Of a stretch of 64,000 nt of DNA, positions 63,601 through 64,000 are shown in pieces. Within the stretch, counting starts at the first letter, position 1. Each line of letters opens with the position of its first letter. Made by a program: the position numbers and the translations under genes. This stretch comes from Trichinella spiralis (taxonomy: Eukaryota > Nematoda > Enoplea > Trichinellida > Trichinellidae): NCBI GenBank assembly GCA_000181795.3, contig CM012954.1:15017913-15081912 (forward strand), read 5' to 3'. The notes below the pieces were generated by a model. That model was not told the DNA's origin. It did no database searches and saw nothing but the letters and a program-made list of their open reading frames with translations.

Positions 63601-64000
63601 GTTGTCGTGAACTTTAAAGTTTCATTTAACTTGGATTATTATGTAAAATTAAAGTGAACGAATTTGTTTTTTCATTTTTTACTTATTAAACTCTTTTAGA
63701 TTTCTTCTTGTTAAAATGTTTTTCAAGCATTGACTATGAATTAAATATTATTTGGATTTCAATAGTGCACGCTGTGCTGTTTAAAGAGTAAACACTAAAA
63801 CATTATGTTGAGTAAATTAATTGTTTCTTTCTCATTTCTGTCTCTCTGTATATTTTTAAAACTTCAAAAATTTTGTTTTCACGTAATTTGCTGACTCATT
63901 GTTTAAATAACGTTTTACTACGCTTGTTAAATTTTATTCAAAATCCTACAGGAAATTTTATCATATAAGTTACTTCTTTCTGATTTAATCAATTCTCACA
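60651..64000. other. AT-rich flank with no recognised gene
   Basis: Some complexity persists to about 62470 (minus-strand frames at 60795-61079 and 61432-61743), but none has family motifs or a consistent splice pattern. From 62.5 kb to the end the sequence is extremely AT-rich with no useful frames. It probably contains NR5 upstream regulatory sequence. Confidence 0.5.

Overview
This is a eukaryotic nuclear window, AT-rich (roughly two-thirds A+T by eye), with small spliced genes, mostly short introns (about 55-150 nt, some of 1-3 kb) and metazoan neuronal and developmental genes. A nematode or nematode-like ecdysozoan fits best: it carries homologues of UNC-31/CAPS, SUP-12/RBM24 and NHR-25/FTZ-F1, and the introns are small. 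The 3' splice sites are less uniform than the strict TTTTCAG of Caenorhabditis, so I lean towards an early-branching nematode. The species cannot be read from the sequence.

Layout. 1-13 kb: gene-poor, very AT-rich, with a degenerate tandem and segmental repeat block (about 4.9-12.8 kb) followed by a tRNA-Ser(GCT) gene. 14.06-23.02 kb, minus: a complete CAPS/unc-31 dense-core-vesicle secretion gene, 28 exons plus a possible 42-nt cassette exon. 23-29.3 kb: mostly non-coding, with a splice-bounded candidate exon of unknown identity near 28 kb. 29.33-36.61 kb, minus: a five-exon histidine phosphatase (TIGAR/phosphoglycerate-mutase-like). Its third intron holds an entire intronless 1590-codon BRWD/PHIP-type WD40-bromodomain gene on the same strand. 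38.32-39.66 kb, plus: eIF3g, eight exons. 40.19-43.70 kb, plus: a 17-exon type II membrane protein with about nine LDL-receptor class A repeats. 46.60-50.49 kb, plus: SUP-12/RBM24-like RNA-binding protein. 51.52-60.18 kb (possibly to 60.62), minus: NR5/FTZ-F1 nuclear receptor. 60.6-64 kb: AT-rich with no recognised gene.

Exon models were built by hand. I read the open frames, looked for GT/AG borders and checked that codon phase is preserved across every junction. The gene models close in frame from start to stop, with two exceptions to GT-AG, both in CAPS: one GC donor and one intron with no visible AG acceptor.

The genes do not form a pathway. CAPS acts in regulated secretion, eIF3g in translation initiation, SUP-12 in RNA processing, NR5 in transcription, BRWD in chromatin, and the phosphatase probably in sugar-phosphate metabolism. 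The most unusual architecture is the large GC-rich intronless BRWD gene nested on the same strand inside an intron of the small phosphatase gene.
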